Positions 61,508 through 64,000 of a stretch of DNA of 64,000 bases are shown here, piece by piece. The first letter of the stretch is position 1. The number at the start of each line of letters is the position of its first letter. The position numbers and the translations under genes are program-made. The notes below the pieces were generated by a model. It was not told the DNA's origin. It did not search any database and saw only the letters and a program-made list of their open reading frames with translations. Source of the stretch: JBNKEI01 sp050288705. GTDB taxonomy: Bacteria > Myxococcota > Myxococcia > Myxococcales > UBA5297. Where the stretch lies: assembly GCA_050288705.1 (NCBI GenBank), contig JBNKEI010000156.1:1-64000 (forward strand). Reading direction: 5' to 3'.

Positions 61508-63583
61508 TTATCCCTTAGCCTTCTCCTGCGCCTTCTTTATCAACTCTTCCGCAATTCCCGCGGGAACTGGCAAGTACCGAGAAAATTCCATCGAAAACTC
61601 GGCTTTCCCCTGGGTGGAGGAGCGTAATGTTGTTGAATATCCAAACATTTCTGCAAGCGGTACCTCTGCCTCGACTCTTGCCAAACCCGAATCTTCTTGC
61701 GACCCGACGATCATAGCTCGACGCTGCATCAATGTCCCGAGAACTGCGCCAGAAAACTCAGCTGGACCCTCAACTACTACCTTCATAATGGGCTCAAGGA
61801 TCTTAGGCTTAGATTTCTCGTAGGTTTCTCGCCATGCTCCCCGAGCGGCTTCTTGAAAAGCAATGTCTGAAGAGTCGACCGGATGGCTGGAACCGTCATT
61901 TACTACCATTCGCGCATTTACTACTGGATAACCTAGCTTCATCCCCTTGGCCAGCATCGAACGGAATCCCTTTTCTACTGACCCGATAAATTGCCGGGGA
62001 ATAGCTCCACCCACCACCTCATCCACAAACTCGAATGGCTCCTCGCATGGTTCTATATAGCCAGCTACCCGCCCAAATTGACCAGCACCACCAGTTTGCT
62101 TTTTATGAGTGTAGTTAAATTCTGCTCTTTGTCCCAGGGTTTCCCGGTAAGCAACTTGCGGAGCAGATACCTCCACGTTCGCATTATATTCGCGCCTCAT
62201 TCGTTCTATGTAGACGTCGAGGTGCAATTCTCCCATTCCACGAATAATAGTTTCCCCTGATTCTTCATCTATACCTGCACGGAAAGTCGGGTCTTCGCGA
62301 GTAAACCGGCGCAGCGCCTTGGAAATGTTTATTTCTGCTTTGTTGTCTGCTGGTTTAATCGAAAGCGAAATGACTGGCTCGGGCACGTGCATTGAGGTCA
62401 TCGCCACGTTCAGTTTGCCGTCAGTGAAAGTATCACCGGAGTTACAATCAATGCCGAACATGGCTACGATATCTCCGGCGCCAGCAGCACTGATGTCTTC
62501 CATTTCGCTGGAGTGCATGCGTACTAGACGGCCAACTTTATGATGCTTGCGGGTTCGCGTATTAGTTATAAACGTGTCGCGGGCCAGCTTTCCTTGGTAA
62601 ACTCGCAAGTAAGTAAGCTGACCGTAACGCCCGTCTTCCAACTTAAAAGCTAACGCGACGGTAGGTGCGGAAATGTCGGTTGTCAATACTACCGGAGCCT
62701 CGTCTTTGTCTAAGTCGACTGCCTTATTCTCAACTTGAGTGGGGTCGGGCAAGTAGGCAACTACGGCATCTAATAACTTCTGCACGCCTTTGTTTTTGTA
62801 GGCAGAACCCATTAATACCGGAGTCAACTTGTACTCAATGGTTCCCTTGCGAATGGCCTTTTGCAGGAGATCTTTAGTGACTTTTTCTTCGAGAATCGCT
62901 TCGGTAAGCTCGTCGGAAAACATGGAAACTGCATCCAATAGCTCTTCGCGGGCTGCATTGGCCTGCTCAACCATTGAATCAGGAATTGGTCCTTCCTCAA
63001 TTGTTTCACCGTTTTTTCCGAAGAAGCGAAAAGCTTTCATTTCTACTAAATCAACTACGCCTTCTAGCTTATCTTCCAAGCCAATAGGAAGTTGCAAAAG
63101 AACCGGATTGTGTCCCAGTTTTTCGCGTAACTGGTCACGCACTCTTAGCGGATTGGCTCCCACTCGATCGCACTTATTAACGAATGCCAATCTCGGAACC
63201 CGGTAACGGCGCATTTGCCTGTCAACCGTCATTGACTGACTTTGCACACCGGCTACTGCGCAGAGCACTAAGATCGCGCCGTCAAGCACCCGCAAAGAGC
63301 GCTCTACTTCAATAGTGAAGTCTACGTGCCCAGGCGTATCAATGATATTGAAGTGATAACCATCCCACTCACAGTGAGTAGCGGCGCTGGCAATGGTGAT
63401 TCCTCGCTCCTTCTCCAGCTCCATGGAATCCATTTTAGCGCCTACACCGTCTTTGCCTTTGACTTCGTGAATGGCATGAATTCTATTGGTATAAAAAAGA
63501 ATCCGTTCGGTGAGAGTGGTTTTACCGCTATCGATGTGAGCGGAAATTCCAATGTTTCTAAGTCGAGAAAATTCCTCGTACAC
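61508..63583 (-). CDS. fusA: Elongation factor G, mitochondrial EFG1/spdEFG1 type
   Basis: About 691 residues, five domains of EF-G, driving ribosomal translocation. G1 reads GISAHIDSGKTTLTERILFYT; then IHEVKGKDGVGAKMDSMELEKERGITI, DTPGHVDF, NKCDR. Ser in G1 and the GKDGVGA insert are hallmarks of the mtEFG1/spdEFG1 branch found in spirochaetes, planctomycetes and deltaproteobacteria, rather than canonical EF-G. GTG 63583 is chosen because GGAGG lies upstream and homologues start there; the frame extends to 63643. Confidence 0.93.
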   Translation of the reverse strand: MYEEFSRLRNIGISAHIDSGKTTLTERILFYTNRIHAIHEVKGKDGVGAKMDSMELEKERGITIASAATHCEWDGYHFNIIDTPGHVDFTIEVERSLRVLDGAILVLCAVAGVQSQSMTVDRQMRRYRVPRLAFVNKCDRVGANPLRVRDQLREKLGHNPVLLQLPIGLEDKLEGVVDLVEMKAFRFFGKNGETIEEGPIPDSMVEQANAAREELLDAVSMFSDELTEAILEEKVTKDLLQKAIRKGTIEYKLTPVLMGSAYKNKGVQKLLDAVVAYLPDPTQVENKAVDLDKDEAPVVLTTDISAPTVALAFKLEDGRYGQLTYLRVYQGKLARDTFITNTRTRKHHKVGRLVRMHSSEMEDISAAGAGDIVAMFGIDCNSGDTFTDGKLNVAMTSMHVPEPVISLSIKPADNKAEINISKALRRFTREDPTFRAGIDEESGETIIRGMGELHLDVYIERMRREYNANVEVSAPQVAYRETLGQRAEFNYTHKKQTGGAGQFGRVAGYIEPCEEPFEFVDEVVGGAIPRQFIGSVEKGFRSMLAKGMKLGYPVVNARMVVNDGSSHPVDSSDIAFQEAARGAWRETYEKSKPKILEPIMKVVVEGPAEFSGAVLGTLMQRRAMIVGSQEDSGLARVEAEVPLAEMFGYSTTLRSSTQGKAEFSMEFSRYLPVPAGIAEELIKKAQEKAKG

Positions 63584-63670
63584 TGCTATACCTCCAAGTA
63601 CAGGCAATCTACCAGCAAAGCTGCTAGCTAACTCTGGCACCATGAGGTGCCTCCAAGACCATCATAAGTA

Positions 63671-63701
63671 AAAAACAACCTCGGAAGAATACACCCCGAG
63701 G
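63671..63701 (-). terminator. Terminator between tRNA-Val and fusA
   Basis: On the minus strand CCTCGG/CCGAGG (63679-63701) followed by TTGTTTTT. Suits the end of the tRNA transcript. Confidence 0.7.
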
Positions 63702-63715
63702 GTTCGAAAACATAG

Positions 63716-63787
63716 TGGGCGATGCTGGTTTCGAACCAGCGACCCCTGCCGTGTGAAGGCAGTGCTCTACCACTGAGCCAATCGCCC
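63716..63787 (-). tRNA. tRNA-Val (anticodon CAC)
   Basis: 72-base cloverleaf. Acceptor GGGCGAT/ATCGCCC with discriminator A; D-stem GCTC/GAGC; anticodon stem CTGCC/GGCAG with loop TTCACAC, giving CAC (reads GUG); T-stem GCTGG/CCAGC. CCA is not encoded. Confidence 0.94.
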
Positions 63788-63811
63788 TAAATCAATCCCA
63801 ACGAGCGGCGC

Positions 63812-63840
63812 AATATGCAACCTCACGGCTTGTTTGTCAA
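63812..63840 (-). promoter_or_regulatory. Promoter of tRNA-Val
   Basis: On the minus strand a perfect TTGACA (63835-63840), 17 bases, CATATT (63812-63817), 25 bases before the tRNA. The -35 lies inside the end of the upstream gene. Confidence 0.55.
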
Positions 63841-64000
63841 CACCTGTTCTGCGTTGAACTTTCCCGTCAACTGTGGCACTAGGCGCTCGGCCAATTGATT
63901 TACTGTTTCCACTATTACGTCTTCGAACCTGTTGTCTATTAACAATTGATGAGAGGCTGAATCATCCTTCCACTCCGCATCAAGTTTTGATTTCCATAGC
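63823..64000 (-). CDS. Partial unknown protein, C-terminal end
   Basis: An open minus-strand frame enters from the right edge and stops at TGA (63823-63825), giving 58 residues with acidic and amphipathic helical character (HQLLIDNRFEDVIVETVNQ, ending in EQVLTNKP). No family recognised. The stop lies 35 bases before tRNA-Val. Confidence 0.5.
   Translation of the reverse strand, partial: LWKSKLDAEWKDDSASHQLLIDNRFEDVIVETVNQLAERLVPQLTGKFNAEQVLTNKP

Noticed and set aside
1..64000. CRISPR array, insertion sequence or prophage
   Set aside because: No regularly spaced repeats, transposase, integrase or phage structural gene was found. The Rpn-like protein is the only transposase-related family and has no terminal inverted repeats beside it.

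Overview
The window reads as chromosomal DNA of a Gram-negative bacterium with moderate GC (mid-40s to about 50 % by eye). It has an outer membrane (three Mla lipid-transport genes, lipobox lipoproteins). Several features point to a lineage of the former Deltaproteobacteria (Myxococcota, Bdellovibrionota or a related candidate group): the EF-G is of the mitochondrial EFG1/spdEFG1 type, LipB is fused to a NUDIX domain, there is an RpoH-like sigma factor, HDOD and GspE/PilB N-terminal proteins, and an Rpn-like nuclease with Lys-Ala-Glu-Gly repeats. That placement is inference. Nearly the whole window is coding. The edges cut two minus-strand genes that I could not identify.

Layout. 1-7.8 kb: LipB-NUDIX fusion; hydG-aspA-hydF for [FeFe]-hydrogenase maturation; a lone receiver protein; pyruvate kinase; tRNA-Leu(GAG). 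7.9-14.5 kb: HDOD protein, HEAT-repeat lipoprotein, a 1315-residue beta-propeller plus cPLA2/patatin-like protein, then a 585-base gap without a gene. 14.5-18 kb: Phd/VapC-type toxin-antitoxin pair, BirA, a 59-residue membrane protein, an MshEN-domain protein, an Rpn-like nuclease. 18-25.6 kb: PPi-dependent phosphofructokinase, DEAD-box helicase, sigma factor, and the yceD-rpmF-plsX-fabH operon. 25.7-31.3 kb: ilvB-ilvN-leuA-cimA. 31.8-38.9 kb: complete histidine operon hisG-hisDC-hisB-hisH-hisA-hisF-hisIE, followed by a trehalose synthase/phosphatase fusion. 41-46.3 kb: mannose-phosphate isomerase/phosphomannomutase fusion, and a V4R-sensor/histidine kinase/receiver operon. 46.5-49.3 kb: uvrA. 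49.4-54.8 kb: a class II lanthipeptide cassette (two precursors, LanM, radical SAM enzyme). 55.1-60.2 kb: an eRF1-like protein, the three Mla genes, a pentaheme cytochrome and a lipoprotein metallopeptidase. 60.2-64 kb: an ATPase-SLOG fusion, EF-G, tRNA-Val(CAC), and the 3' end of an unknown gene.

How the genes work together. Much is core metabolism in tight operons with translational coupling: branched-chain amino acid synthesis from pyruvate (citramalate route) and acetolactate, histidine synthesis, and fatty-acid/phospholipid initiation beside L32. Glycolysis appears to be PPi-dependent at the phosphofructokinase step. Gene fusion is frequent (LipB-NUDIX, HisD-HisC, OtsA-OtsB, ManA-PMM, ATPase-SLOG).

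The most notable accessory system is the lanthipeptide cassette. Its two paralogous precursors have near-identical leaders and divergent cores, yet keep the register [ST]-x3-C-x-T-x3-C-x4-T-x2-C, which predicts three tandem thioether rings. The LanM carries a ProcM-like Cys-Cys-Gly zinc motif, and a radical SAM enzyme sits downstream. A FabH with Ser at the catalytic Cys position, an MlaF with a degenerate ABC signature, and the propeller-phospholipase are the other leading oddities.
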